From Apoderus coryli (taxonomy: Eukaryota; Arthropoda; Insecta; Coleoptera; Attelabidae), in NCBI GenBank assembly GCA_911728435.2, contig OU452202.1, positions 6,179,135 through 6,243,134 on the forward strand: 64,000 bases of DNA. The letters are read 5' to 3'. A program made the position numbers and the translations under genes. Under the pieces are notes generated by a model, which worked only from the letters and a program-made list of their open reading frames with translations, ran no database searches and was not told the origin of the DNA. Within the stretch, counting starts at the first letter, position 1; the number at the start of each line of letters is the position of its first letter. Positions 10,714-21,420 of the stretch are shown piece by piece.

Positions 10714-11078
10714 TTGCTCTCAGGTCCAATTTTGCATTACAAATATTGGCTCAAATGGAAATTCACCCCTTATGGTTATCTCCATGTATCCCTTAATAGG
10801 TGTCAAATACAGAAAATCTACATGAAATTGAAGAAAGATCTTCATGGCAATAAACTCACCGTTGAGCGCGGTTTCGCAATCATTGCTGTTACTGATGAGG
10901 GTAACGATCGATTCCTATTAAACTGGGGGGAGTGCTAGCTTTGTACCTGCAAATGTTCAGGAATTATGTCCACATTTGCCAAATGAGCACGAAGGAATTG
11001 AATTTAAAAATTTGGTATTTAGAATACGACCAACAACTAGAGGCAGTCAAAAGAGTGCAAGTCAACAGAAATCTTAAA
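10714..11078 (+). pseudogene. unidentified broken coding sequence
   Basis: Two overlapping frames together read like a real protein C-terminus. The first is open to a TAG near 10936 and ends in VTDEGNDRFLLNWGEC. The second, shifted by one base inside a run of six G, continues as SASFVPANVQELCPHLPNE and then EGIEFKNLVFRIRPTTRG to a TAA near 11077. Codon use is less AT-biased than the surroundings. I do not recognise the family. A frameshifted gene copy or a decayed transposon ORF are both possible. Confidence 0.45.
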
Positions 11079-11224
11079 TAATGCTGTGTATAATTTGGAA
11101 GAATGATTGGTAATTTTACAACAACAAAATAGAGATCTCATTGCTATTGCGATAACCGATAATTTGATTTGTTGAAGCTTTCTAAGTTAAGATATATTCG
11201 CCTTTGCTTTATGATAACCTGATA

Positions 11225-12305
11225 TATAGAGTGTGTCTCAGAAATCAATCGTTGCAAAATTTTTATAATTCTAAACTATTATAATATCGAATGTAACACT
11301 TTTAGTTAGGGAATATGCCTGTACCTACTTGCTTATTTCAAATAGTACACCCTATATATTATTACGTTTTTGGATTTTACTGAAGGTTCTAGACATACTT
11401 TGTGTACGTAGGTCTAAATGCTTTTGACATATTTAAGATTTTATGTTTGCAAGCTCTAAAATGTTGTATGGCAAAAGCCACACATGATTTGGAGAAAACG
11501 ACTTCCAAGTTCATAGTGGATATTTTGAACATTATATTGAAATTATATTCCTGCATGGATAAATCGTGCGTCAAATCTACACTAGCTTCTTTAGTGTATT
11601 CTAGAACTTGTGCCTATAAATTATAAATTGAAAAGAATGGTGACCATTTCAAAACAACTGACTTGTCATGGCAAACTAATAACAGAATTTGTAAACAGCC
11701 ATGAGTAGTAATCCTTTGATCGAAAAATATCAAATTGACAATATTTCAAAACTACAAATTTTCGGAATAGGTAACTTTTTACAAAGTTGTCCTAAATAAG
11801 ATAAAACTATAAAATTTTGGGGAATTCATTTAAAAAAAAACTAATAATGGTGCTCTACCACTTAACTTTAATCTTATTTTTGAGCACCCTGTATTAATAC
11901 TTATCAAAAAATTATCGAATATAAAAGTAGGTCATTTCCAACAAGGAATAAAACTTAAAATAATAATTAAATACAGATTTTTATATATAGGAAAATTTAA
12001 TAATTATTTTAGAACCTGCAAACGTCATTTTTGACATAAGAATTTAAACGGGTATTTCAAAACCATATGTATAAGACACAAGATAAAATGTACGTCTGGA
12101 ATCTTGCGTAGAATCTAAAAATGTAATAATATATAGGGCGATCTATTCGAAATAAGCAAGTCCAGTCTTATTTCCAGTATAACGGGAAGTGCCACCATTT
12201 TGGAAACATTTTACTCGAATTCTTTTCAGCGAAAGTAGTACAATTCAAAATTTTCCTATCATGGTTTCCGAGAAAACGATAGTTGCAGTTCATCGTGGAA
12301 CACTC
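11225..12305. mobile_element. foldback element of about 1.1 kb
   Basis: Inverted segments: CTTGCTTATTTCAAATAG and CCCTATATATTATTACG near 11328-11368 match the complement of 12120-12160. The outer ends GAGTGTGTCTC and GGAACACTCTGT are also inverted. The inner TATATATTATTA motif recurs in the 8443-10153 element, so the families are related. No transposase is seen. Confidence 0.5.
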
Positions 12306-12309
12306 TGTA

Positions 12310-13510
12310 TATAATAGTTTCAATAATAAAATAAACTACTGATTTGATGAATTAAAGTATTTGTTTTACTTTTAAGAGGATAGGTTTCTGCGTAAAATGA
12401 TGTCTTGAGTCGCAAATCTATTTTATAAAGACAAGAAAATTTCACAGAAGTATAAAGTAGTTAAAAATTTAGGTTTTTTTTTAAAATCAGCTTTGAAAAG
12501 TAGTTTCATCAAAATCCATAAGAGGAAGTTACGGTTTTGAACATAATCTAAATAGGAAACCAGCTCTTATCATAATTTTTTAACGGCTATTCTTTAATTC
12601 AATCCTTACTTGCTATCTGTAAATAATTAATCTCATTTGAATACACAAAACTACCTGAGTCAAAAAGAAAATGATTAATAAATATCTTAAATCTAAAATC
12701 ACAATATTATAATACATTTAGCTCAATTATTCTAATATTATCAGAATAGTATACATACTTTATACAATTTTACTTGTATACTTAATTGGCAAATTATTTT
12801 GAAAAACTTGTTTCATAAATTTTATTTTATACAAATGCTTAAATTATTTATTAACATTAATTCTAATTGAAAGAATATAATTAGATTTTAATACCTGTGT
12901 TGTATGATGAATGTCTAACTACCTATTCAGTTTTCACTGGTAATATTTTTAAAAATTTGTTAAATTTTGTTCCATGGCAATTTTAATTCATAGATGTTGA
13001 AAAAATTAAGTTGGCACACGGTAGGTAAATTAATGGTCACGAATTTGCAGTCTCCCCAATTTTGATGTTAGAATTAGCATACTGGCAATGTTTTTACAAC
13101 GGGTAGTTGATAAATCTGTCAATATTTGGTCGACATTTCCAATTTGAAAAAAAAAAATGCTACTAGTTCTACTAAGACAATACTAATGTTGAGGTAATTT
13201 GTTTTATTTAATCTACGCCAGTGTCATTATGGCATATGTTTGGGTGTCATTATGTCTATAATAATAGCACTCAGTGCCATTTTCAAATCGTAATAATAAA
13301 AAACAGGCAAAAACAAAGTTAGTTACTACTTTTGCTTATTATTATTCTTGTGCAATGCCTTCGATATCGGAAGGGACACTCTCAGAATCAATCATATCAC
13401 TTTTTCAATTAAATTGAATGTAAAGCACAACATTGAACGCAAATAATGACGTTGTCAAAGTAAAAATTGCAATGTATTTTTATTTACGAAACCATTTCTA
13501 CTGTCGTAGA
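12310..13510. other. AT-rich spacer, no gene seen
   Basis: I see no coding, RNA or transposon motif in this stretch. Confidence 0.4.
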
Positions 13511-13515
13511 TTAAA

Positions 13516-13625
13516 TGTCGAATGATACACGTTCGATATGAAGTTAATGAAACATGTGTAAATAAACTATTAACTTTACGCGTGTTTCATTATGATGTTC
13601 ATACCGAACTAGTGTCATTAATAAC
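13516..13625. repeat. 110-bp imperfect palindrome
   Basis: TGATACACGTTCGATATGAA is mirrored downstream by TTCATACCGAACTAGTGTCA, and TTAATGAAACATGTGTAA by TTTACGCGTGTTTCATTA, around a short centre. It can form a long hairpin. It is probably a small foldback element. Confidence 0.6.
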
Positions 13626-13747
13626 TATTATATTGTAACACTTGATGTGGTTTCTATATTTTAATGATATTTGGCATATTATCAAAAATGTATTAATTAT
13701 ATTGTAATACAACTTTGGCATTATCAATAAATTTTACAACGACTTTA

Positions 13748-13973
13748 TCAACAGACTTGTGGGCACAAACTTTTGAGAATTATTTGTTTTAGCCCAAAAC
13801 CGGCAAAAATGGGCCAAACTAAAGCCACAAATTCTAGAGTGGCTTTCATGGCAAATTGCTTCCGAAAGGAGTTATATCTCTTAGGTAGGTTATTTAAAGG
13901 TATCGCGAAAACGCCTTTAGCCATTGGAGTGAAATGTGACATAGTTATTTTTCTAAATAGAAGCACTTGTTAG
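13748..13973. other. short open frames on both strands, unidentified
   Basis: Both strands are open for about 66-72 codons here. The minus-strand reading contains RYNSFRKQFAMKATLEFVAL and VWPIFAGFG. This could be an exon fragment or a transposon relic; I do not recognise it and neither strand has splice or start evidence. Confidence 0.2.
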
Positions 13974-14190
13974 CCACACACTGCTGAATTAAATTGCAAC
14001 CATACTCGTCCGAACGGTGGGATCAACGGAAATTTTTAATTAAAACTTTTTTTTTCACTGATTTTGCGAGAATTCTGATACCATTTTTAGAAAATATTAG
14101 GTTTTTTATACCTATAAGGTACTCTTATGCGCTGCGTTTTTAAGCAGTTAAGTTTTAGTTTAATATGCGGTTTAACATAGTAACTTGGAC

Positions 14191-14622
14191 CGTTGATTGA
14201 AATATTTAATATATATATACGCAAATATATAAGTATATTATTTGTTTTATGTATTTAAAATTCTTTTACTTGCTATCCTAAACAATTTTTTTTATAACTT
14301 GATTAATTTCATGCTCTCCTACGTTAAAACACTTTTACAATGAATAAGCGAACAAAACTAAAAACTACCTCCGTTTATTACTACCACTACTGTTGAATCG
14401 GCAACATCTAGTTTTTCGACGGCGTTTCAATAGGTGTTCGATGCTACGACGAAGGTATTAATTCGTATAGTCGCCGCAACATATGGGATGACGCCTGTTA
14501 CCGGGTAGGTTTTCTCTAGGAGAGGGGTAAGGCGAGCATAGCGGGGCGCATTGTCCTTACCCCGCAAGCGACGACCCCCTCTCGTCCGGCGTTGCGTATC
14601 TTATTAAATATTTCAATCAACG
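14191..14622. mobile_element. inverted-repeat element with a GC-rich structured core
   Basis: A 21-bp perfect inverted repeat (CGTTGATTGAAATATTTAAT plus one base, 14191-14211 and 14602-14622) brackets about 390 bp. The right part (about 14500-14590) is GC-rich, unlike its surroundings, and contains GGGGTAAGG paired with CCTTACCCC, as well as GAGAGGGG with CCCCTCTC, so it can form a nested hairpin. It is probably a MITE. No ORF is found. Confidence 0.5.
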
Positions 14623-14629
14623 CTTGGAC

Positions 14630-15540
14630 GGAATTGTCGTTACGTCCTCCTTCAGTTGCATTTCAAAGGTACCAGATACAATGTAAGTATCATGCCTGTC
14701 CCTGTCCAACACGAAGCCAGCATGTGGCCCTCACATTAAACTTCGTGATCCTGAAGCTACTGAATTTGCTCAAGTTCTATATTTTAGGGCTAAATGGCAT
14801 TGAAAGCAGACTTTATCTAAAAATCAGAGAGAATATTTACATAATTTTTGCGGTAAGAGAGTTCGTAAAACACAAAGAAACAAACATTTTTGTTTATGTA
14901 GATCTTATGATTTGTGACAATTGATATGCCAAATTATCATTACATATTTTTAAAATAAACTTGGATCATGTTGATGTTCATTAATTAATAATAAAAAATG
15001 ACATAATTATATATATGTGCCTTTTAGTTTCTTTGTCCTTGAAACTTATTTGAATTTTTATTTATTCATTTATGTTAATTTCTTTAGATTTAAAAAAAAT
15101 ATGCTTAAAAAATATTGCAGCTGTGACTATTTTCAGAGACTTGGTTATCAAGTAATATATCAGATTCTTTAGTTGGTATTCCAGGTTATTCAATAATAGG
15201 AAATGATCGCAGGGGAAGGGGTGGTGGATGTATTTATAATGTTATGTCTTTTATAATTAATGTTGAATTTTAGTTTCTTATATATTAAGGAGTAATTAAT
15301 TGATATTATAAAAATTCGTCTATCCACTCAGTCGGCAATTTGTTATTATTATAAATTGTGTTGAATTATGTGTGCATTGGAGTATTATTTTTTCTTAGGA
15401 TTTCAAGTTTATTATTTTTTTTTTTTGGGGTTAGATTATTATATCAGTGTCTACTGCCATCTAACCCTTTTTGTAGTTCGTTTTATTTTTAAATTTAAGT
15501 CTATATGAAGAATTTGTATTTTATTTTTGAACTGCAAATA
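14630..15540. other. spacer upstream of the R4/Dong-like LINE 3' end
   Basis: No gene is seen. It contains T-runs and a short GGTTAGAT/ATCTAACC inverted pair near 15427-15466. Confidence 0.4.
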
Positions 15541-15546
15541 AACTTA

Positions 15547-18500
15547 TTTTTTTTTTTTTTTTTTTTTTTACATCCTTCTACTTTCTTCCAGATAGGAGAA
15601 ATTCTGCAGTGGGGTTTGATAACCAATCACTACAGATTTGTTTTAACACGGTAAGTACTTCTAGGATTTCATTAAGTATGCTTCAGATATTATTAATAAG
15701 TATATACTTTTTCTTTAAATAGGGGAGGGAATCAAGGTACGTATTTAAAACTTATATTTATTTATCATTCATTTACTTTTTTCTTTTTTTTTTTTTTTCA
15801 GATGTCCAACTTTTTATCCGCTGCCTTTATACTCTATTCAGGCAGGTTTAGGGTTTTTCTCATGATTCTACATGACTCAAGGATCACCGATCTTTGCATC
15901 AATGTTATGTTTCGCTGATCAATGTCTATTTGTTTCAGAAAGCGTGGCAGGTTTTTCCCAATCAGTCCCGTCACTGATATTATAATAGGAACAGTAAGTA
16001 CCTTGTCCAGTTTATAAATATTCTTAAATTCCGTACAAAGGTCTTGATACTTATTTATTTTTTCTTTCTCTTTATTTAGGAGGTTGTGGTCAGCCGGGTG
16101 AGAAATATCGACGAAGTAAGCAGTCTTATTTTTCCGGTCTACCAGGGTTATGTCAGGACGATTACTTGCGATAGGTCTATCTGTGATTATTGGGAAATCC
16201 CAATAAAGTTTATAATTATCGTTTTGTAAAAACGGGAATGGGTTGTATAGAAAATATTTTTCTTTTTTCTCTATAAGTTTGCATTGTACGGCTATTTCCT
16301 GATGAATTATTCCTGCTGTTAAATTATGCCTTTTTGTATATTCTGTGGGCGCTAAGCTGCTGCACGCTGAGAGGATATGTTCCGTTGTTTCTGATTTGGC
16401 GAAACACATTCTACACTTATCATTTTCAATTGGAATTTTCTGTATGTATTTTTGGTAGTTTCTGGTGGGCGTTACTCCGTCCTGTATTGATACCAGAAAA
16501 CCCTCGGTTTCCGCGAACAATAGTCCATGTTTAAGCCACATGGTTGACAACTCTGCATCTGCCTGAGACAGGGCATACGGATATTTTCCATGCAACGATT
16601 TTTCTAGCCATTGTTCTCTTATGTGGTCATTAGTAAGTGTTTCGCGCATGGTGTTATTGCTGAGCTGTAGAGGTGAATAATAATCCAGTCGCTTGACTTG
16701 ACGGTGTAATGGCGATAGGAGAGATTTTCTGTTAAAGTAGGTTTTTAGTAGATTAATTTGTCTATCGCATAGTCGGTGTAGGTCTAGTAGTCCTCTTCCG
16801 CCCACATTTCTTGGTAAGTATAAACGTTCAGTACATGCATGGGGATGGTGGCACCTATATTCTGTTAGCAAAACTCTAATTTTTCTATTCATTGCTTCAA
16901 TGCTTGTCTTAGACCACCTGATTATTCCAAAGGAATAAGATAACACTGGCAATGCATACGTATTTATGGCTTTGATTTTGTTTTTACCAGTTAGTTCTGA
17001 TCTTAGGATTTTTCTTATTCTATCAACCATTTTTTGTTCCGTGTTTTCTATTATATTTTTTTGATCTAAAACCAATTTTTGGTTATAGCCGAGGTATTTG
17101 TAGTAATCATTGTTTAGGTATCTGAATGTTTCGCTATTTTCTAAATTTTCGTAAGTTTGTAACTTTCCCTTTTGAGCTACTAATTTTGCACATTTATCAA
17201 AACCCAACCTCATTTTGATGTCAAGACTGAACTTTTGTGTCGTCTCAATAAGTCTGTCTAATTGTTTCTCTGTTGATGCATAGAGTTTGAGGTCATCTAC
17301 ATAAAATAAATGATTTATTGTATAATCACTATCCTCATACCTCAGTGTATATCCTATTCTAGTGTCTTTTAACATATTTGAGAGTGGGTTCAGGCACAAC
17401 ACAAACCAAAAAGGGCTTAGGGAATCTCCCTGAAATATGCCACTCTGGATCGGTATTTCATCCGTTACTATATTTGTTTTTTCCGTTTTAACTACGAGTT
17501 TCGTTCTCCAGGTTTTCATTGCTGTGGCTAAAAAATTTATTATATTTGGGCTGATTTTGTAAAGTTTTAGTACATCTATTAACCAAGAATGTGGAACACT
17601 ATCAAAGGCTTTCTGATAATCGATCCATGCCACTGCCATATTTTTGTTTCTCTTTTTAGCATCTTGTGTAACTATAGAGTCGATCACCAATTGTTCCTTG
17701 CTTCCTAATGTACCATGCCGACAACCCTTTTGCTCTTCAGTTAAGATTCCAGAGTCTTCAATGTGCTTGATTATTTTTTGACTTAGAATTGAGGTGATTA
17801 TTTTATACAAAGTGGGTAGACACGTTATGGGTCGATAGTTTTTTGGGTTAGTTGTATCTCCTTTTTTAGGTATCATTGAGGTAATTCCTTTCGTTAAAAA
17901 TTTAGGATGATATGTGTTGTTTGTTAGTAGTTCATTAATTTGTTTTGTAAGCAACTTTGTGATATTTATATTTTTCCACCAATAGTTATGAACATGATCC
18001 ACCCCCGGTGCTTTCCAGTTGTGTGATCTATTTAAAGCGTTCTTAACTTCAGTCTCAGTTATTGGACTAATCTCCATGTCTATTAATGTGTCGTATTTCT
18101 TTTTTTCCGTTTTAAGCCATGATGCCTTTTGATTGTATTGTTGTTTGGATGCCCATACGTTTTTCCAAAATGTTTGTAGTTGTTCCTTGTCTGGTCCCTG
18201 TTCAATTGGTGGTTCATTATTAAGTTTTTTGTAGAACTCTTTCTCGTTATTCTTAAACAGTTTGTTGTCATTTTTTCGTTTGTAACTTTTATTGTATCGT
18301 CTCAGCCGGTTTCCCAGTGCTGCTATTTGTTGTTTTATTTTTTCTTTAAATGTTTCCTTCTCTTGGTAATTTGAGTGCTGAATATTGTTTTTCCTAAAAT
18401 AGTAATGTATATCGTTAGATAATTTGGTGCTCATGTTACCTCTCTCCCAATCTCGTATCTTTGTTAGCCAACTTCTTAACGTTTTTATTTTTTGTTCTAT

Positions 18501-19780
18501 ACGTTCTCTCCATTTGGGTTCCTTCTTGGCCTTTTGCTTTTTTCCCAATTTAACTCCCATAGATTCAATAACTGTTTTTGCAGCGGTGTAGACAAGTGTC
18601 TGTGTTTCCTCCAGATTGCTAGTTGGCATATATTTAAGGATTTCCTGGTTTACTATTGATATTAGCTGTTTTGTTTTTTTTGTTGGTTTTATTTTTGGTA
18701 AGCTAAGCCGTTTTTCTGGATCAGAGTTCTTAAAAACCGCGATGTTCTCCTGGAATCTCACTACAACATCATTTACATTCTCACCCGCATCCAGATCCAC
18801 ATTCAGTGCAAGGTTATTTTGTATGTTTATTGTTTGCGTATTGCTCTCATTTGTTTGTTCATAAATTATTGTGTTATCAGTTTCTATACCTTGATCCGTC
18901 TCAGACATATTCTGTTTCAATTCCTCTATATCAACAGCAGTAAGCAAATTATGAGTTTTTATTGCATATAGTTGATTTGCTAGTTGGTTTTCGTTTAAAA
19001 TTAAATCCGGTCTTATTTTTCTCCATTCTAATAGCATATTTTTTCTAAATCCTCGTTTTTGTGTTTCAAATTGGGTCCCCAGAAAGTACGCTCTGAAAAC
19101 GTCCAGATTATCATTTCTGGACCATGTTCTTCTAGCGCCGCGATCAGCCTCGTGAGGGACTTCAACATTTTGTCGGGTCATTCTCTTATTGTTTTGAGAC
19201 AGATTCCATTCCTGGGATTCCAATTGTTCTTTGGAGATTATGGTTTCTTGCGTTTGGTTTGTATTTCTAGTATTTATTGTTTCCTCCCGGGGATTCTTCG
19301 CACCCTGTGACCATTGAAGGTCTGCCGGGGACTCAGGGCCATTTTTATTTGAGCTCATCATTATTTGTTTTCTCCTTAAATGCAGGCTTCTACTGCAGGT
19401 TAAAGGGAACCCTAAACCTATTCTTATCCGGGTTTAGACGGATATAAAATTGGTAGGACGGCAGGAAGTATGTACAGGGATGTTCCATATACTGAAGGTA
19501 AGTTTGAATATAGAAGGGAGGTGAGGTAAGTATGGTGGTAGTGGGGTAAGGTAAGTAGGTAATGGAATGTGGGTAGTAAAGGGTATCGGACAACCACATG
19601 GGGCTATTCTTATTTGGTCCGGACCCCACACGGACTAAGCTGACTTTTACGTACCCCTGTCACTGGTAAGTATTGTCAACCTCAGGTTTATTTTTATTTA
19701 CTGTGGATCCCAACCCGGATGGGACAGAAAAACCGAAAAATTCGGTTGGAGCTGTTGCGCCGAGCTCCTGCGACAACTGA
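15547..19780 (-). mobile_element. R4/Dong-like LINE inserted at a (TAA)n microsatellite
   Basis: The element runs on the minus strand. Its 5' end directly abuts a (TTA)n tract at 19781-19833 (TAA repeats on the element strand), the preferred target of Dong-type LINEs. The ORF at 15834-19361 is intact. The 3' end is uncertain: A-tracts on the minus strand end at 15547 (followed by TAAG) and at about 15416 (followed by TAATAA). Either could be the tail joined to target TAA sequence. About 420 bp of 5' leader precede the ORF. Confidence 0.75.
15834..19361 (-). CDS. R4/Dong-like LINE polyprotein: RT plus restriction-like endonuclease
   Basis: An uninterrupted 1175-codon ORF. From N to C: a charged region with a Myb/trihelix-like segment (RRTWSRNDNLDVFRAYF, about residues 77-93), a basic Lys/Arg-rich stretch (about 260-390), then the reverse transcriptase with NWKAPGVDHVHNYWWK, YRPITCLPTLYK, WIDYQKAFDSVPHSWL and the FYVDD catalytic box near residue 688. 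A CCHC knuckle (CRMC then H and C, near 985) follows. The C-terminal restriction-like endonuclease has RPDITLVDRKNKTAYFVDIS near 1069. Such proteins nick a specific target and prime reverse transcription there. The single ORF, late CCHC and late endonuclease fit the R2/R4/Dong group, and the TAA-repeat target favours Dong. The lack of stops and intact catalytic motifs suggest a recent, possibly competent copy. Confidence 0.88.
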   Translation of the reverse strand: MMSSNKNGPESPADLQWSQGAKNPREETINTRNTNQTQETIISKEQLESQEWNLSQNNKRMTRQNVEVPHEADRGARRTWSRNDNLDVFRAYFLGTQFETQKRGFRKNMLLEWRKIRPDLILNENQLANQLYAIKTHNLLTAVDIEELKQNMSETDQGIETDNTIIYEQTNESNTQTINIQNNLALNVDLDAGENVNDVVVRFQENIAVFKNSDPEKRLSLPKIKPTKKTKQLISIVNQEILKYMPTSNLEETQTLVYTAAKTVIESMGVKLGKKQKAKKEPKWRERIEQKIKTLRSWLTKIRDWERGNMSTKLSNDIHYYFRKNNIQHSNYQEKETFKEKIKQQIAALGNRLRRYNKSYKRKNDNKLFKNNEKEFYKKLNNEPPIEQGPDKEQLQTFWKNVWASKQQYNQKASWLKTEKKKYDTLIDMEISPITETEVKNALNRSHNWKAPGVDHVHNYWWKNINITKLLTKQINELLTNNTYHPKFLTKGITSMIPKKGDTTNPKNYRPITCLPTLYKIITSILSQKIIKHIEDSGILTEEQKGCRHGTLGSKEQLVIDSIVTQDAKKRNKNMAVAWIDYQKAFDSVPHSWLIDVLKLYKISPNIINFLATAMKTWRTKLVVKTEKTNIVTDEIPIQSGIFQGDSLSPFWFVLCLNPLSNMLKDTRIGYTLRYEDSDYTINHLFYVDDLKLYASTEKQLDRLIETTQKFSLDIKMRLGFDKCAKLVAQKGKLQTYENLENSETFRYLNNDYYKYLGYNQKLVLDQKNIIENTEQKMVDRIRKILRSELTGKNKIKAINTYALPVLSYSFGIIRWSKTSIEAMNRKIRVLLTEYRCHHPHACTERLYLPRNVGGRGLLDLHRLCDRQINLLKTYFNRKSLLSPLHRQVKRLDYYSPLQLSNNTMRETLTNDHIREQWLEKSLHGKYPYALSQADAELSTMWLKHGLLFAETEGFLVSIQDGVTPTRNYQKYIQKIPIENDKCRMCFAKSETTEHILSACSSLAPTEYTKRHNLTAGIIHQEIAVQCKLIEKKEKYFLYNPFPFLQNDNYKLYWDFPIITDRPIASNRPDITLVDRKNKTAYFVDISHPADHNLLNKEKEKINKYQDLCTEFKNIYKLDKVLTVPIIISVTGLIGKNLPRFLKQIDIDQRNITLMQRSVILESCRIMRKTLNLPE

Positions 19781-19832
<52 letters not shown>

Positions 19833-19833
19833 T
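19781..19833. repeat. (TTA)n microsatellite
   Basis: About 17 uninterrupted TTA units directly at the LINE 5' junction, interpreted as the insertion target. Confidence 0.95.
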
Positions 19834-19839
19834 ATGCGA

Positions 19840-20480
19840 AATTAGAGTGGTAACTCCATCATAGGACTCCTCGTAGACTATTTATACATTTTAAAAGTCA
19901 TATAATTCCTAAAAACTTCAAACAAATAAATTTAAGTAACTTGGCCAAATAAATCAACAATTTTAATTATAATTCTTTCTGGCTAAACCTTTTATACCCA
20001 AAAAAATTAAATAAATGAAGTACCTATTGATTGATAGGGAATACTATACAATATTACCATGCCAATTATTAAAATTAGAGTAAGATAAGTGATGGGAGTT
20101 GAAAGAATAGATTGTAGTAAATTAAATTTGTAAATGTAACAGTTTTCTATTCAAGTACGTAGCTTGAAGAGAAGACATACATTTACAATAATCTACATAT
20201 GAATATTATTCGCCTTAAGTGAATAATTTCAGATAAATCAGTTCAAAATGATATCACTATTGCGGATGGATGGATGTCATCTTGTCGAACGTTTGAATAA
20301 AGTTAGTTAAGTATCTCAAATGGCGTATACGCTTGCATATTATTTCCGAAAGTAACGAAATTTATTCATTAGTGTCAACAAACCGTAACGCGCAGGTCAG
20401 AATTCATTATTGGTGTTTTATTATTATATTCTAGCTATGTCAAATTCACAAAATATTCTTTAAATTTACCTATTATCAAT
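19840..20480. other. AT-rich spacer, no gene seen
   Basis: No supported feature. Confidence 0.4.
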
Positions 20481-20484
20481 TTTA

Positions 20485-20677
20485 TTAAAAGGGTAAATTA
20501 TTTTTAAGTACTGCTTGTTTAACCATTTTATGTTTTTCACATTTGCCCCACCATGACGATCTAATGCATTTCTTCTTCGGTTTTAATATGAAGCATTTAG
20601 TTTGGATGACATTAAAAAATAGTTTTCCTACTAAATTTGCATCGCTGCTACGAACCATCCGAAGGCATGTTCGAAAC
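20485..20677 (-). CDS. candidate 3'-terminal exon of an unidentified gene
   Basis: On the minus strand a strong acceptor (TTTTATTTTCAG, ending at 20678) opens a 63-codon frame that ends in TAA, and an AATAAA overlaps the stop. The exon encodes a basic tail (LKPKKKCIRSSWWGKCEKH). This acceptor, ORF, stop and poly(A)-signal layout looks like a genuine last exon. Upstream exons would lie at higher coordinates, but I found none. The family is not recognised. A relic of a transposon gene is the main alternative. Confidence 0.35.
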
Positions 20678-20699
20678 CTGAAAATAAAATAATGCATAT

Positions 20700-21415
20700 T
20701 AAGAAAACGATGAATACACAACATGTAGAGTAAATAATACCATGTTTAGCATTAGATTATTATCAATTGTTCTAGAGGAATACGATACACTTCTTATAGA
20801 GGACTGTATAAAAAAATAAATAAAATGAAATTAATATTCACTAATATTTTTTTTTATGATTTGATCATTTTATTTACGAAAAAATCAAATTAATTTTTTT
20901 AAATCCCTAAAAATTAATTGCGGCATGCCCGTGTTTCAATGTAATTATTTCATTTGCTATGCATTTATACAATAAACTTATTGGAACTATAATAGAGAAA
21001 CTTATTGGAACTATAATAGATCAATGTCATATGAATTAGTTTACTAATCATGATCTTCACTAAGAGCGAAACATGTAACACTAAATTATTCATAAAAAAA
21101 TTAATTCAGGTTAATTGCGAATAACCATATAAACATTTTCAAAGAAAAAAAAACAAAAGGCATTCAAAAAAGTTGAAAAAACACCGCAAGATAACAATGC
21201 ATAAAAAGTGACTCAGATATATTAGTTTTTACGAATAAAACTTTTATCATAGATAAAAAGTCTTACAAAGAAAAAATTAACCATTATTATTATTGGATGA
21301 TAATTCAACATGTAGAATAGGTATATTTTTTTTTTATTGAAAAGAAAAAATAATTAAGTGTCTCGGCATCGAAGGCCATTGACACTAACTTCGAATTAAT
21401 ATACAACTACATACA
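20700..21415. other. spacer with a short tandem duplication
   Basis: No gene is seen. A 22-bp unit (AACTTATTGGAACTATAATA plus GA) occurs twice in tandem near 20976-21021. A degenerate hammerhead-like tail ending AGCGAAACATGTAA lies near 21064-21077. Confidence 0.4.
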
Positions 21416-21420
21416 TATAT

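Noticed and set aside
15427..15466. GGTTAG motif as telomeric repeat
   Set aside because: Only one pair of short inverted matches; no TTAGG tandem array.
19390..19631. Two overlapping open frames upstream of the R4/Dong-like ORF
   Set aside because: They lie in the element's 5' leader, have low-complexity composition (Pro, Tyr, Thr rich) and no domain.
21045..21080. Hammerhead-like motif
   Set aside because: Only the GAAACATG side and a weak stem are present; the CTGATGA box is not recognisable.
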